A stretch of 64,000 nucleotides of DNA, taken from contig CAZAEQ010000007.1 of assembly GCA_964484185.1 (NCBI GenBank), positions 75,361 to 139,360 on the forward strand, read 5' to 3'. Source of the DNA: F1-120-MAGs238 sp964484185. GTDB lineage: Bacteria; Planctomycetota; Phycisphaerae; Phycisphaerales; UBA1924. The notes beneath the pieces were generated by a model. The model saw only the letters and a program-made list of their open reading frames with translations. It was not told the DNA's origin and did no database searches. Shown one piece after another: positions 7,832-16,589 of the stretch. Position numbers and translations under genes: made by a program. The first letter of the stretch is position 1; each line of letters begins with the position of its first letter.

Positions 7832-8188
7832 ATGTCCCATGAAATGCCATCAAAGGACACTCTCGATTGCATGAAGCTTTGCGCTGAGTGCGCGAGTCAA
7901 TGTTCTCAGTGCAGCTTTCACTGCCTGCACATCGGCGGCGAACATGCATCGCCCGCACATCAGGGAGTCATGCGGGACTGCGCAGACATTTGTTGCGCAG
8001 TAGCCTGCTTTATGGCGCGCAATTCTCACCATGCACCTCATCTTTGCCAGGATTGCGTGGAGATTTGTATTGCGTGCGCCGAATCCTGCCAGCGGCTTGG
8101 TCGCGACGATGTGATGATGAGACAGACAGCGGCGATGTGCCAGGCCTGTGCCAGCAGCTGCAGGAACATGGCACGCACAGCGGCATGA
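7832..8188 (+). CDS. Cytosolic copper-storage-like four-helix protein
   Basis: A 118-residue protein with 18 cysteines, many in CxxxC or CxxC spacing along predicted helices (MKLCAECASQCSQCSFHC; CQDCVEICIACAESC; CQACASSCRNM). This is the pattern of the Csp/DUF326 four-helix bundle proteins, whose inward-facing thiolates bind many Cu(I) ions. There is no signal peptide, so it should be cytosolic like Csp3, which also has 18 cysteines. AAGGA stands 8 bases before the ATG. It lies 37 bases ahead of an exported paralogue and the two are probably cotranscribed. No copper-responsive regulator is visible nearby. Confidence 0.85.
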   Translation: MSHEMPSKDTLDCMKLCAECASQCSQCSFHCLHIGGEHASPAHQGVMRDCADICCAVACFMARNSHHAPHLCQDCVEICIACAESCQRLGRDDVMMRQTAAMCQACASSCRNMARTAA

Positions 8189-8225
8189 GCAACTGAAAAG
8201 CACTCTGGGTAAGGAGTATTGCCTT

Positions 8226-8702
8226 ATGCGTCGAAACATGTTTGCGTCAATCTTGTGTTCTGCGGTACTTGCAGGCGCGGAAATGGCCGCGTCCACCGGT
8301 GCGTTTTCCATCTCAACCAGGTCGAGCCGGCCGCCCGACAAGTCCCACACCGCGAGCAAAGATCACCGGGACCACTGCATAGCAATGTGCAGCGCTTGCA
8401 CAACAGCATGCGGCAAAGCCAGTGAACATTGCAAGACTCTTGCAAAAGAGGGCAAAGGCGAACACGCGTCGACCGCTGCGCTCGCCGCTGACTGCGCCGA
8501 CTGCTGCGCCATGTGCATTGCGTTTCTGAGCCGCAACAGTCAACTCTCCGCGGCAATGTGCGAATGTTGCGCCAAGAGCTGTGACCAGTGCGCTGCAGAG
8601 TGCGAGAAGATGGAGGGCGACGAGATGAAGGCCTGCGCCAAAGCCTGTCGCGAGTGTGCAGCCGCGTGTAGCGCCATGATCGGGAAAACTGGTTCACACT
8701 GA
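8226..8702 (+). CDS. Exported copper-storage-like four-helix protein
   Basis: A 158-residue paralogue of the preceding gene. The first 28 residues (MRRNMFASILCSAVLAGAEM) look like an export signal with a pair of arginines, possibly Tat-type, as in Csp1. The mature part carries 19 cysteines in repeating CxxxC and CxxC spacing (CIAMCSACTTAC; CEKMEGDEMKACAKAC region), plus several Met and His. The open frame extends upstream to 8148, overlapping the previous gene, but ATG 8226 has AAGGAGT about 9 bases before it. The pair would give copper buffering on both sides of the inner membrane. The function is inferred from cysteine pattern only. Confidence 0.82.
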   Translation: MRRNMFASILCSAVLAGAEMAASTGAFSISTRSSRPPDKSHTASKDHRDHCIAMCSACTTACGKASEHCKTLAKEGKGEHASTAALAADCADCCAMCIAFLSRNSQLSAAMCECCAKSCDQCAAECEKMEGDEMKACAKACRECAAACSAMIGKTGSH

Positions 8703-8765
8703 CTATTGAGTGTGCATTGATTACGTGGGGTGCAACCACTGATGCCTACTGCGGTACCATAACGC

Positions 8766-9368
8766 ATGCGGACGGCAAGCAACCACGAGCAGAAATCAGC
8801 GCGACATTCACGCCGACTTGTCTGGTTCAAACGCCTAAGCCGGGTGTTGCTGGCGCTGGCGATCCTTTTCTGGATTGCGGGTGGGCTGTTGTATTGCACT
8901 GAGCGGAGTGTGTTTACGACGAGCGCGGTGCGTTTAGGCCCACCTCTATACGGCCGGCATCCGCCGCCCCTTCCGGGGATGACAACCATCGAGTATCGCG
9001 ATGAGGTGCATTACATGGCAGGGCAAGGCGGTCTGTTTATTGGCGGGAACACGGTGCGTTCGGCGTCGTTTGCCGCCAATCCATCTGCAGATGCGATAAG
9101 CAAGAGTCTGGCATGGTCAAACGTCGAGATGGACATTCCAACCTGGTACATCTGGCGTTATTACTGGAACAGCCCGTATGGATTCATCGGCATCAGGTTT
9201 CTGCCGCTCGCTGTCCTGACCACACTCGCTTGGGGTGCATGCGTTGTGCTTCGCCGAAGACAAGTTCCGCCCGGCCATTGTGTTCACTGTCGCTATGACC
9301 TCCGCGGCACTAGTAGCACCCCTCCCACTACAAACATCTGTCCGGAGTGTGGAGCGAGTACCTTGTGA
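8766..9368 (+). CDS. Membrane protein with C-terminal zinc ribbon
   Basis: A 200-residue protein of unknown function. A first membrane helix lies at about residues 27-45 (LLALAILFWIAGGLLYC) and a second at about 145-162 (LPLAVLTTLAWGACVVL). The stretch between would face the periplasm. The cytoplasmic tail has a zinc ribbon, CVHCRYDLRG followed by CPECG, a module frequent in planctomycete membrane proteins. A shorter gene at 57966 has the same two-helix layout without the zinc ribbon. There is no strong ribosome binding site at the chosen ATG. Confidence 0.65.
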   Translation: MRTASNHEQKSARHSRRLVWFKRLSRVLLALAILFWIAGGLLYCTERSVFTTSAVRLGPPLYGRHPPPLPGMTTIEYRDEVHYMAGQGGLFIGGNTVRSASFAANPSADAISKSLAWSNVEMDIPTWYIWRYYWNSPYGFIGIRFLPLAVLTTLAWGACVVLRRRQVPPGHCVHCRYDLRGTSSTPPTTNICPECGASTL

Positions 9369-9393
9369 TCCTTACCGCTCGCTGCTACTTGCC

Positions 9394-9885
9394 TCATGGC
9401 ATACAGAATGCCATCGGATCCAGATCCGGCACAGGCTGAACACCCAATCGCTTCAGCATGTTGATGCACTGCGTGCGATGCAGCGTCGCGTGGTCAAAAA
9501 CTTGAGCGATCGCCGCGGCTGCGGGCATTTCGCCAATATCGGTTCCGGTCCACGGCACCATCGCAGGCAAGCCGCGGGAGATGGCACCCAGCATGCTTTC
9601 TTCCAAGCTCTTGTGCGCACGATACTGAAGCGTGCAAAGGCCCTTGAGTGTTAAACTCAACTGGGCGAAATCCGCAGGCTCTTCGTAGGTCTTGCCTGCA
9701 AAGCAGTCGGCGAAAAAGAACATGGCTTCGATAGTGTGCGCGATGTTGACTCGCAGCGAACCGGGACCGATATTCATATCCTGCTCGATCGCGTCCTGGG
9801 GCAATCGGCCAGCGTGCATGATCAAGTGCTCAATCGCCCAACAGCTGTGTTTGATTTGGAAACGAACATAGTCTGAAAGGTCCAT
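9394..9885 (-). CDS. DinB-like protein
   Basis: A 163-residue protein with the four-helix bundle features of the DinB/YfiT superfamily, which contains metal-dependent thiol transferases and proteins of unknown role. Candidate metal ligands are a His in the second helix (NIAHTIEAMFFFADC) and two in the last (FDHATLHRTQCINML, an HxxxH). The track of the frame starts with GTG at 9888, immediately followed by ATG at 9885; GGAGG lies seven bases before the ATG, so ATG is chosen. It is convergent with the zinc-ribbon gene, 25 bases apart. Substrate cannot be told. Confidence 0.7.
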   Translation of the reverse strand: MDLSDYVRFQIKHSCWAIEHLIMHAGRLPQDAIEQDMNIGPGSLRVNIAHTIEAMFFFADCFAGKTYEEPADFAQLSLTLKGLCTLQYRAHKSLEESMLGAISRGLPAMVPWTGTDIGEMPAAAAIAQVFDHATLHRTQCINMLKRLGVQPVPDLDPMAFCMP

Positions 9886-9958
9886 CACGGTCCTCCGAAT
9901 GAACCAAAGCGTAGCGGCGTGTGATCCTCACACCTCCTAAAGTATTTCAGGAACATCA

Positions 9959-10525
9959 ATGCTGGAACTTTTTACACAACGCCTGCGACTCATCCCGTTC
10001 ACCGCCGAATCCGCGGCGGCGGCGATCGACAACAAACAGGATTTTGCCCGAATCATTGAGGCACAGGTGCCGAGCAACTGGCCGCCGGAAACGCTGGCAG
10101 ATGTTGAAGGAATGATGGCATCGAAACTCGCAGACAATCCTGACCAGGCTGGCTGGTGGGGTTGGTACATCATCACCAAAGCCGGCGTCGCCAGCGAGCA
10201 GCCAACACTGATCGGCTCAATCGGCTGCTCAAAATGGGGAAGCGAAGGAAATCCGCATTTCGGATATGGAATCTTGCCCGAGTTCTACGGACGAGGATTC
10301 ACGAGCGAGGCGGCGGTGTGTTTGATCAACTGGGTCATGTCGCACCCACACGTTGTACGAGTAGATGCGACAACGTTTGAGAGGCACACGGCATCGATCA
10401 AGATTCTGGAAAAATGCGGGTTCGAATGCCGCGGCGTATCGCCGGAAGATCACAAAGCGGCCGAAAGTGATCGTCAGGGCCGCGGGAAACTGGTGATGTA
10501 TGTAAAGGTGCGAAAGCCGCAGTGA
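9959..10525 (+). CDS. GNAT family N-acetyltransferase, RimJ/RimL-like
   Basis: A 188-residue acyl-CoA-dependent acetyltransferase. The N-terminus (LFTQRLRLIPFTAES) is typical of the RimJ/RimL branch that acetylates protein N-termini or small molecules. The acetyl-CoA site is in FGYGILPEFYGRGFTSEA, a variant of the family's QxxGxG/A loop, and the later NxxS-like region reads TFERHTASIKILEKCGF. AGGA lies 7 bases before the ATG. The gene is divergent from the DinB-like gene and convergent with the next one. Substrate unknown. Confidence 0.85.
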   Translation: MLELFTQRLRLIPFTAESAAAAIDNKQDFARIIEAQVPSNWPPETLADVEGMMASKLADNPDQAGWWGWYIITKAGVASEQPTLIGSIGCSKWGSEGNPHFGYGILPEFYGRGFTSEAAVCLINWVMSHPHVVRVDATTFERHTASIKILEKCGFECRGVSPEDHKAAESDRQGRGKLVMYVKVRKPQ

Positions 10526-10535
10526 CGTACACGCA

Positions 10536-10985
10536 TCATTTCATGTTCGCGAGCGATGCAGACAATTGATCATGAAGCTCAGAGAGGAAACCCTCAGCGC
10601 CGCTGCCGAACCGTTTCGCCACTGAATGGGTCGGAAACAGGAGAACTTCGTTTTCTTTGCGGAAGAGGCAGAGTTCAACACCGTCTTTATCTTCGCAGAC
10701 TGCCCAGTCCAGATCATGAGCAAGCGCGAGATGGTCGCCGAGAATGATGCCACAGGAAGTGACGATTTGGTTCGCATCGGTGCGAGTCTCCGGGTCAGAC
10801 CGATGCCAGGCCCGGACCAGTTCATCACATTCGGCGAGCAAATCGCCATCATCTGATGATTCAATCCCAGCCTCTTCGAGCAGTTCGAAAATGACGCCGC
10901 GGCAGCCATCGAGGAAATCCTGCTCTTCCGCCTGGAGTTCAAGGATCTTCTGTTTCAGACCAGTGACATGAATGGTTTTAGACAT
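10536..10985 (-). CDS. Hypothetical protein, DUF3806-like
   Basis: A 149-residue acidic cytoplasmic protein. The central part (GIILGDHLALAHDLDWAVCE) followed by a strand-rich stretch (VELCLFRKENEVLLFPTHSV) resembles DUF3806, a small domain of unknown function. No signal peptide or membrane segment. It ends 10 bases from the convergent acetyltransferase. Assignment rests on recalled pattern and is tentative. Confidence 0.55.
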   Translation of the reverse strand: MSKTIHVTGLKQKILELQAEEQDFLDGCRGVIFELLEEAGIESSDDGDLLAECDELVRAWHRSDPETRTDANQIVTSCGIILGDHLALAHDLDWAVCEDKDGVELCLFRKENEVLLFPTHSVAKRFGSGAEGFLSELHDQLSASLANMK

Positions 10986-11017
10986 GCAGCTATTTTAGCA
11001 GGCCCCGATTCGGACGC

Positions 11018-12190
11018 TCACAGACTTCGGACGCGATTGATCGTCGTGGTCTTGACCTCAAGACCCTTCAGTGCCGTGGCCAGAGCATCGGGATTTGGCG
11101 AGTAATCCATGGCGATGTGCATCGGTATCCACTCGCGACGGACCAGTTCGGCAAGGTACTGGGTGAAAGTGTGCATGCCATCTTCGCGGTTTGTCATGAG
11201 CGGTATGAGATCGTTATCCTCCCCGTTGCGGATCTTTTGACGCACGACCGGAGTTGCGACCAGTACTTCAGTTGCAGGGACGAGCCGGAAAGGAAGATCC
11301 TCCAACGTTGGAAGCAATTTCTGAGCGCAGATGCCGCGAAGGGTGTTCGAAAGGGTTGAGCGAATAAAGTGATGCTCGGTCTGCGGGAAGAATTCAAGGA
11401 TACGACTGAAACTCTGCATTGCATCCGCGGCGTGCATGGTCGAAAGCACAAGATGGCCGGTTTCCGCCGCCTGGATCGCAGCAAGAATAGTTTCCTTGTC
11501 GCGCAGTTCGCCGATAAAGATCACATCAGGATCTTCGCGAACGATATAGCGGAGCGCTGTTGGATAATCAGAGACATCGATCCCGATCTCGCGTTGGCTG
11601 ATGATGGATTTTTTTGGAACAAAACGATATTCGACCGGGTCCTCAACGGTAATGATGTGCTCAGAGCGAGTCGCATTAAGGTGTTCGACCATCGCCGCGA
11701 TAGTGCTGGATTTTCCTGAGCCGGTAGTGCCGACGACGATGACGATTCCATCGGTCGCGTGTTCGATCATGCGGCCGTAGATCGCGGGAAGGTGCAGGTC
11801 GACGTACGTGGGAATGTCGCTCTTTACGCGCCGGATTGCGGCATTGACATTGCCGCCACTGCGGAAGACGTTGACGCGGAATCGTTCCCCATCACTGAGA
11901 TTGCAGGCAAAGTCTACGTTCCCGGTCTCTTCATACCTTGCGCGATGAACATCTGTGAACAGCCCTTCAACGAGCATCGCGGTATCGCCGGGGGCGAGCG
12001 GTTCAGACTCAAGGTGTTTGAGTTCCCCGCCAATTCGGTAGTACGGGGGGATGCCGACTTTGATATGAAGATCAGAGGCATCGAGTTTGCTCATCGCCGC
12101 AAGAAGTTTGTGCATAGAGACCGTGCCTGAATTCATGTGTTTCACCGTTCTCCCGACAAAGCGGGTTAGGTTCGCAGATCCATGGGCCAT
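11018..12190 (-). CDS. pilT: PilT-type ATPase (twitching motility family)
   Basis: A hexameric secretion ATPase of the PilT branch, which in other bacteria retracts type IV pili. After an N-terminal PAS-like domain (ASDLHIKVGIPPYYRIGGEL), the ATPase core shows Walker A GTTGSGKSST, an Asp box (TVEDPVEY), Walker B DVIFIGELRD and a His box (TGHLVLSTMHA). PilB's tetracysteine motif is absent, as expected for PilT. The start at 12190 lies 7 bases after the stop of the glycerate kinase gene and has AGAGGG nearby; ATG 12136 or 12115 would give a length closer to typical PilT. Coupling to a metabolic kinase gene is odd. A second PilT lies at 25245. Confidence 0.9.
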   Translation of the reverse strand: MAHGSANLTRFVGRTVKHMNSGTVSMHKLLAAMSKLDASDLHIKVGIPPYYRIGGELKHLESEPLAPGDTAMLVEGLFTDVHRARYEETGNVDFACNLSDGERFRVNVFRSGGNVNAAIRRVKSDIPTYVDLHLPAIYGRMIEHATDGIVIVVGTTGSGKSSTIAAMVEHLNATRSEHIITVEDPVEYRFVPKKSIISQREIGIDVSDYPTALRYIVREDPDVIFIGELRDKETILAAIQAAETGHLVLSTMHAADAMQSFSRILEFFPQTEHHFIRSTLSNTLRGICAQKLLPTLEDLPFRLVPATEVLVATPVVRQKIRNGEDNDLIPLMTNREDGMHTFTQYLAELVRREWIPMHIAMDYSPNPDALATALKGLEVKTTTINRVRSL

Positions 12191-12196
12191 AGCCCT

Positions 12197-13498
12197 CTAA
12201 AAAATCGCAGCGGCCACATGGTTTAAATTTGTGCCACTTAAGCCGGTACGAATTGCGCCATTGAAGTGAGACCAGAAAGCGGAAGAGTCGTGGTTCGCGA
12301 GAAATTCGGCAGCTGGAGTACCCTGTTCGAAGGCCTGTTTGCATGCATTGCGCGTGCCGCAGGCACCGGCGAATTCTGATTCTCCATCGATGCCGTCAGT
12401 AGAGACTGCGAGAATGGAAACGTTATCAACGTTCAGGCGATCGAGTTCCATGACGCTGGCAAGCGCAAGTTCCTGACTTGGACCGCCTTTGGAAATCTTG
12501 GGCGCGTTGCGTGCATCAACAGTTGGCTCGCCGCCGAAAATCACTGCGCCATGCTTTCCGGCGGCGACAAATCCAGATGCGACGCGGGCGAGCTGGCGGC
12601 CGAGTGATGCGGCATCGCCCTGGAGCAGCCCGCGTTTTTCGTGGACCTTTGTGCCGCCAGCTTCGAGGATTTTCGCGAGTTCATCGATGGCGCGCTGGTT
12701 GTTACCGATGAGGCGGTGGTTGATGCGGGCGAGATGAGTGTCGCCGGGTTTGGGAGTTTCTGATGCTGGATTTGTGAGAACTTTGTTGACCGAGGGCGCG
12801 ATTGATTGTGCGTTGTACTTGGCGAGGACGGCGAGAGCATCTGCGAGGGAGGTCGGGTCAGCGACGAAGGGCCCACTGCCGATGACATCAAGCCGATCGC
12901 CGATGACATCGGAGAGAACGCAGACTTCGATGTGTGCTCGAGTGAGCATGGCAGCGCGGCCGCCTTTGAGGAGGCCGCAGTGTTTGCGAACGGTGTTGAG
13001 TTCGCTGATGTTCGCGCCCGATGCGCGAAGGTGAGAAAAGAGCGCATCCATTTCGAGCAGGTCGACGCCGGGGGCGGGAAGGGCGAGGTGGGCTGATGCG
13101 CCGCCGGAAAGGCCGACGAGCAGGCAGTCATCGGGCGTGAGAGATTCAATCGCGGTTTTGACGGCGACTGAGGCGGCGTGATTTCGGGGGGTTGAGTGAG
13201 GGTGGTCTACGAAGTAGACCTTGGCGCGGACATCGAAATCGGCGACGACGTGGGCGGGGACGGTGACAACGGCTTTCCAGTCGCCGCGGTGCCAGTGTTC
13301 TTTGGCGCAGGGGGCCTGATTGACTTTTGCGATAAGGGCTTTGGCGAGAGAGACGGAGGCTTTTCCTACTGAGAGGATGAGGAGGCGGCGGCCTTTGGCG
13401 GCAATGGTGTCGAGGTTTTCAAATCCGGCCCAGTCGGGTGATGGGCGAAGGCGTGCGAACAGTGTTTCACAGATGCGATGGATTTCCTGCGGTTTCAT
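12197..13498 (-). CDS. Glycerate 2-kinase, MOFRL family
   Basis: A 433-residue kinase of the GckA/TtuD type that phosphorylates D-glycerate to 2-phosphoglycerate, feeding glycolysis. The N-terminal domain shows LLILSVGKASVSLAKALI and LSGGASAHLALPAPGVDL; the C-terminal MOFRL domain shows VIFGGEPTVDAR, SQELALAS and VSTDGIDGESEFAGA. The open frame runs up to 13681, but family similarity begins at MKPQEIHRIC (13498), with GAGG nine bases upstream. The gene is divergent from the peroxiredoxin gene (89 bases between starts) and is followed within a few bases by pilT. Confidence 0.88.
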   Translation of the reverse strand: MKPQEIHRICETLFARLRPSPDWAGFENLDTIAAKGRRLLILSVGKASVSLAKALIAKVNQAPCAKEHWHRGDWKAVVTVPAHVVADFDVRAKVYFVDHPHSTPRNHAASVAVKTAIESLTPDDCLLVGLSGGASAHLALPAPGVDLLEMDALFSHLRASGANISELNTVRKHCGLLKGGRAAMLTRAHIEVCVLSDVIGDRLDVIGSGPFVADPTSLADALAVLAKYNAQSIAPSVNKVLTNPASETPKPGDTHLARINHRLIGNNQRAIDELAKILEAGGTKVHEKRGLLQGDAASLGRQLARVASGFVAAGKHGAVIFGGEPTVDARNAPKISKGGPSQELALASVMELDRLNVDNVSILAVSTDGIDGESEFAGACGTRNACKQAFEQGTPAAEFLANHDSSAFWSHFNGAIRTGLSGTNLNHVAAAIF

Positions 13499-13586
13499 AG
13501 AAGCGACCTCAAAAGTGTCGAATCTCGAGAAACTCAGCCCGGGTAACGGTACACAGACCGAGGGGCCAGGGCCAGATAGGGGCTTT

Positions 13587-14072
13587 ATGGAGGCAATTGG
13601 GGAATATGCTCCAGGAATGCTGAAAATCGGCGATACTGCCCCACCGTTTACGCTGCCGGACCCCGAGGGAAAGATGGTCACGCTTGCGCAACTGCTTCAG
13701 GTGGGGCCGATTCTGTTGTATTTTTATCCGGCGGATTTCACGTTGATCTGCACCAGGCAGGCGTGTTTGTATCGGGATTGCACGCCAGCTTTGAAGGAGC
13801 TTGGGATACAAATCGTGGGGATTTCGCGGCAGGACCCGGAGTCGAAAGTTCGATTTGCGGATGAGTACAAATTGGGGTTTACGCTGTTGAGCGATGTCAC
13901 TGGGACCGTCACAAAGGCGTATGGGGCGACCTTTCTAGGCGGCATTTTTGTGCGTCGGATCGCTTTTGTGATACAGGCCGATGGGCGGATAAGCGACAAG
14001 GTGGAGTCGCTATTTTCGCTGGAAAAACACGAGAGATTGGTAAGGGAAATGATTCAGCGGCGGAAAGCGTGA
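13587..14072 (+). CDS. bcp: Peroxiredoxin, BCP type
   Basis: A 161-residue thiol peroxidase that reduces hydrogen peroxide and organic peroxides. The peroxidatic cysteine is Cys55 and a second cysteine follows at 60 (FTLICTRQAC), the five-residue spacing of atypical 2-Cys BCP proteins; Thr52 and the fold strand ILLYFYPADF also fit. The frame is open upstream to 13320, across the divergent kinase gene, but AGGGG four bases before ATG 13587 supports this start; ATG 13617 is an alternative. Its stop overlaps the possible GTG start of the next gene, so the two are probably translationally coupled. Confidence 0.88.
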   Translation: MEAIGEYAPGMLKIGDTAPPFTLPDPEGKMVTLAQLLQVGPILLYFYPADFTLICTRQACLYRDCTPALKELGIQIVGISRQDPESKVRFADEYKLGFTLLSDVTGTVTKAYGATFLGGIFVRRIAFVIQADGRISDKVESLFSLEKHERLVREMIQRRKA

Positions 14073-14941
14073 GTTGCATGGCGTTAGGTGCACCTTTGGG
14101 CAGGTTGCGTTCTACTATCGCGGACGTGACGACCGTGCCTTCGACATCTCGTGGACTGACTTTGCTCGGCCCAGCCAAGCGCCCCGTACCGGTCAGAGTG
14201 CTGGACTCCGGGTCCGGGCCCCCCATCGTTTTTCTACATGGGCTGGTGGGACTGAACGAACACTGGGAAGATGTGGTGGCGGGCGTGCAGTCGAAGTTGC
14301 GATGCACGATGCTTGAGGTGCCGCTGCTGGAGCTTGAGGGCGACGACTGTTGCATTCAAGGCGTGACGGAATTGACGAGCCGGTTTCTGGCTGAGCACAT
14401 TATTCCAAATTATGGGCCGCCGATTATTGCGGGGAACTCGTTTGGCGGGCATGTCGCGCTGCGATTGGCGATTGAGCATCCGACGATGGTGCGTGCGCTG
14501 GTGCTGGCGGGTTCGAGCGGGTTGATTGAGAAATCGATGGTTTCGGATATTCAGATCAGGCCGAGCCGCGAATGGCTGGCGCGGAAGATTGGCGAATTGT
14601 TCTGTGACCAATCGAAGATGCGCGAGGCGGATCTGGATCGCGCGTTTAATGCGTTGCAGGCACGTGGCGGAGCGCGGGCGATGGTGCGGCTGTCGCGATC
14701 GGCAAGAAAGAACCACCTGGGCAGTCAGTTGTCAACGATTAAATGTCCTGCATTACTTGTGTGGGGCAAACAGGACATTGTGACGCCACCGGAAGCGGCA
14801 GAAGGGTTTTTGAAGCTCTTGCCGAATTCGCAGATTGTGTGGTTTGATCAGTGCGGGCATGTGCCGATGGTGGAATGTTCGGAGCAGTTTTCGGCAGCAC
14901 TGCTGGCGTTTGCGGATTCATTGACCGCACGCGGACTATGA
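14069..14941 (+). CDS. Alpha/beta hydrolase
   Basis: A 290-residue serine hydrolase of the alpha/beta fold. The oxyanion loop is IVFLHGLVG, the nucleophile elbow is AGNSFGGHVAL (Ser), the acid is probably the Asp in WGKQDIVTP and the base the His in CGHVPMVE. The GTG start at 14069 overlaps the peroxiredoxin stop; ATG 14078 is the alternative. The protein is cytoplasmic, with no signal peptide. Ten bases downstream a GH3 family gene begins on the same strand, so hydrolase and GH3 could act on the same acyl compound, though the substrate cannot be read from the sequence. Confidence 0.85.
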   Translation: MSCMALGAPLGRLRSTIADVTTVPSTSRGLTLLGPAKRPVPVRVLDSGSGPPIVFLHGLVGLNEHWEDVVAGVQSKLRCTMLEVPLLELEGDDCCIQGVTELTSRFLAEHIIPNYGPPIIAGNSFGGHVALRLAIEHPTMVRALVLAGSSGLIEKSMVSDIQIRPSREWLARKIGELFCDQSKMREADLDRAFNALQARGGARAMVRLSRSARKNHLGSQLSTIKCPALLVWGKQDIVTPPEAAEGFLKLLPNSQIVWFDQCGHVPMVECSEQFSAALLAFADSLTARGL

Positions 14942-14950
14942 TGTAATATT

Positions 14951-16588
14951 ATGAATACTCAACCGGCATCCAATGGCGGTTATCGATGGACCTCGCTGAT
15001 TGGAGCGGGGCTTGGATTGAAGCAGTGGTCGCGGATTCGGAAGCTGAGTGATATTGAATACTGGAAGCGTGAGACTGCGCGGTTGCAGGTGAAGCAATTG
15101 CGGCGGAACCTGGCGGCGGCGAGAAATACGGTTTTTGGGAAGCAGCATGATTTCACGCGGTTGAGTGTTCTGGGCGAAAGCGATTTGCTGAAGGCGTATC
15201 AGTCGGTGATTGGGGTGAAGGACTGGTATGCGTTCAAGGATTTGATTGCGCGGATGAGGGAAGGGGCGGAGCCGGATGTTTTGTGGCCTGGGCTGGTGCA
15301 GGATTTTGCGCAGACTTCGGGGACGACGGCGGGGGATAAATACATTCCGGTGAGTAAGGCGATGCTGAAGAGTAATTTTCAGGCATCGATGGATATCTTC
15401 GGGAATATGAGCCGTTTTGGCGTGAATTTGCCAAGGTTAACGGGTGGGAAGTCGCTGTTCCTGGGTGGGTCGAGTGATCTAGAGACTTCGAGCAAGGGGA
15501 TTCGCACGGGCGATTTGTCGGGGATTATTTCGCCGCTCATCCGCTGGCCGATTTCGGAGATTTATCTGCCGGGTCCGGTGATTGCACTTGAGAAACATTG
15601 GCCGACGAAGATTGAGTTGATGGCGAAGCGGTGCGTGAATGAAGATGTCCGCATGGTGAGCGGCATGCCATCGTGGGGCCTGGTGCTTTTCAATCGCGTG
15701 ATGGAGCTCGCACGCGAACAGGGACGGACTGTGAATTGCCTGCGCGATGTGTGGCCCAATCTGACGATCTTTGTGCATGGCGGTGTGCGGTATTCGCCGT
15801 TTGATCCGCGCGTGCGGCAGGCCTGGAGCGGCGGCGACACAGACTTGCCACATCGGCTGGAGCTGTATCCGGCATCGGAAGGGTTTATCGCGATGCAGGA
15901 CACTGCGGGCGATCCGGGGATGCGGCTGTGCAGCGATCAGGGGAATTTCTTTGAATTTGTGCCGCTGGAAGAGATCAATGAGAGCAACCCGCGCGGGTTT
16001 GGATGCTGGGAAGTTGAAAAGAAGCAGAAGTATGTGGTGGTGATGAGCACGTGCGCGGGCTTGTGGCGGTATGTACTGGGAGATGTTGTGGAGTTTGACA
16101 CGATTCCGGCGGATCTTGCCGGCAATGGCGGCGATGGGCCGTGTCGATTGAGGATTGTGGGGCGGCATCGGGCGTTTATCAATGCGTTTGGTGAGAACCT
16201 GATTGTTGAGCATATTGAGAATGCAGTGATTGTGGCGGCTCGAGCTGCGGGGTGGACGATTGGCGAGTTTACCGCCGCACCGGTGTATCCCGCGGCGGGG
16301 CGGCAGGCGGGACTGGAACTTGCGATTGAGGTGCAGGCGAGCGATGCGGCGTCCGTGAAAGTGTTCCGCGATGCGTTTGATGCTGATTTGAAAAAGCAGA
16401 ACGTGGATTACACGACGAAGCGGACGGCGGGACTGGGGATGGGAGAGCCGACGATTACGCCGATGCCGATCGGAACTTTTCATGCGTGGCTGGAGTCAAA
16501 GGGCAAGCTGGGCGGGCAGCATAAGTGTCCACGGTGCGCGAATAACCGCGACGTGCTGGATGCGGTAGTTGCCCATATTCGTCGGTAA
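14951..16588 (+). CDS. GH3 family acyl-adenylating enzyme
   Basis: A 545-residue protein of the GH3 family, named after plant auxin-responsive GH3 proteins, which adenylate a carboxylate and link it to an amino acid. The ANL-type nucleotide loop is visible (QTSGTTAGDKYIPVS, residues about 118-132). Further family features are LELYPASEGFIAMQD and GLWRYVLGDVVEFD. In bacteria the substrate is usually unknown. The protein ends in a patch with HKCPRCANNRD, a possible small metal site. It follows the alpha/beta hydrolase by nine bases and converges on the next gene with a one-base gap. Confidence 0.85.
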   Translation: MNTQPASNGGYRWTSLIGAGLGLKQWSRIRKLSDIEYWKRETARLQVKQLRRNLAAARNTVFGKQHDFTRLSVLGESDLLKAYQSVIGVKDWYAFKDLIARMREGAEPDVLWPGLVQDFAQTSGTTAGDKYIPVSKAMLKSNFQASMDIFGNMSRFGVNLPRLTGGKSLFLGGSSDLETSSKGIRTGDLSGIISPLIRWPISEIYLPGPVIALEKHWPTKIELMAKRCVNEDVRMVSGMPSWGLVLFNRVMELAREQGRTVNCLRDVWPNLTIFVHGGVRYSPFDPRVRQAWSGGDTDLPHRLELYPASEGFIAMQDTAGDPGMRLCSDQGNFFEFVPLEEINESNPRGFGCWEVEKKQKYVVVMSTCAGLWRYVLGDVVEFDTIPADLAGNGGDGPCRLRIVGRHRAFINAFGENLIVEHIENAVIVAARAAGWTIGEFTAAPVYPAAGRQAGLELAIEVQASDAASVKVFRDAFDADLKKQNVDYTTKRTAGLGMGEPTITPMPIGTFHAWLESKGKLGGQHKCPRCANNRDVLDAVVAHIRR

Positions 16589-16589
16589 A

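Noticed and set aside
15479..16483. Minus-strand open frame of 334 codons
   Set aside because: It lies entirely opposite the well-supported GH3 gene, is rich in His, Arg and Pro in the way of antisense frames, and has no domain.
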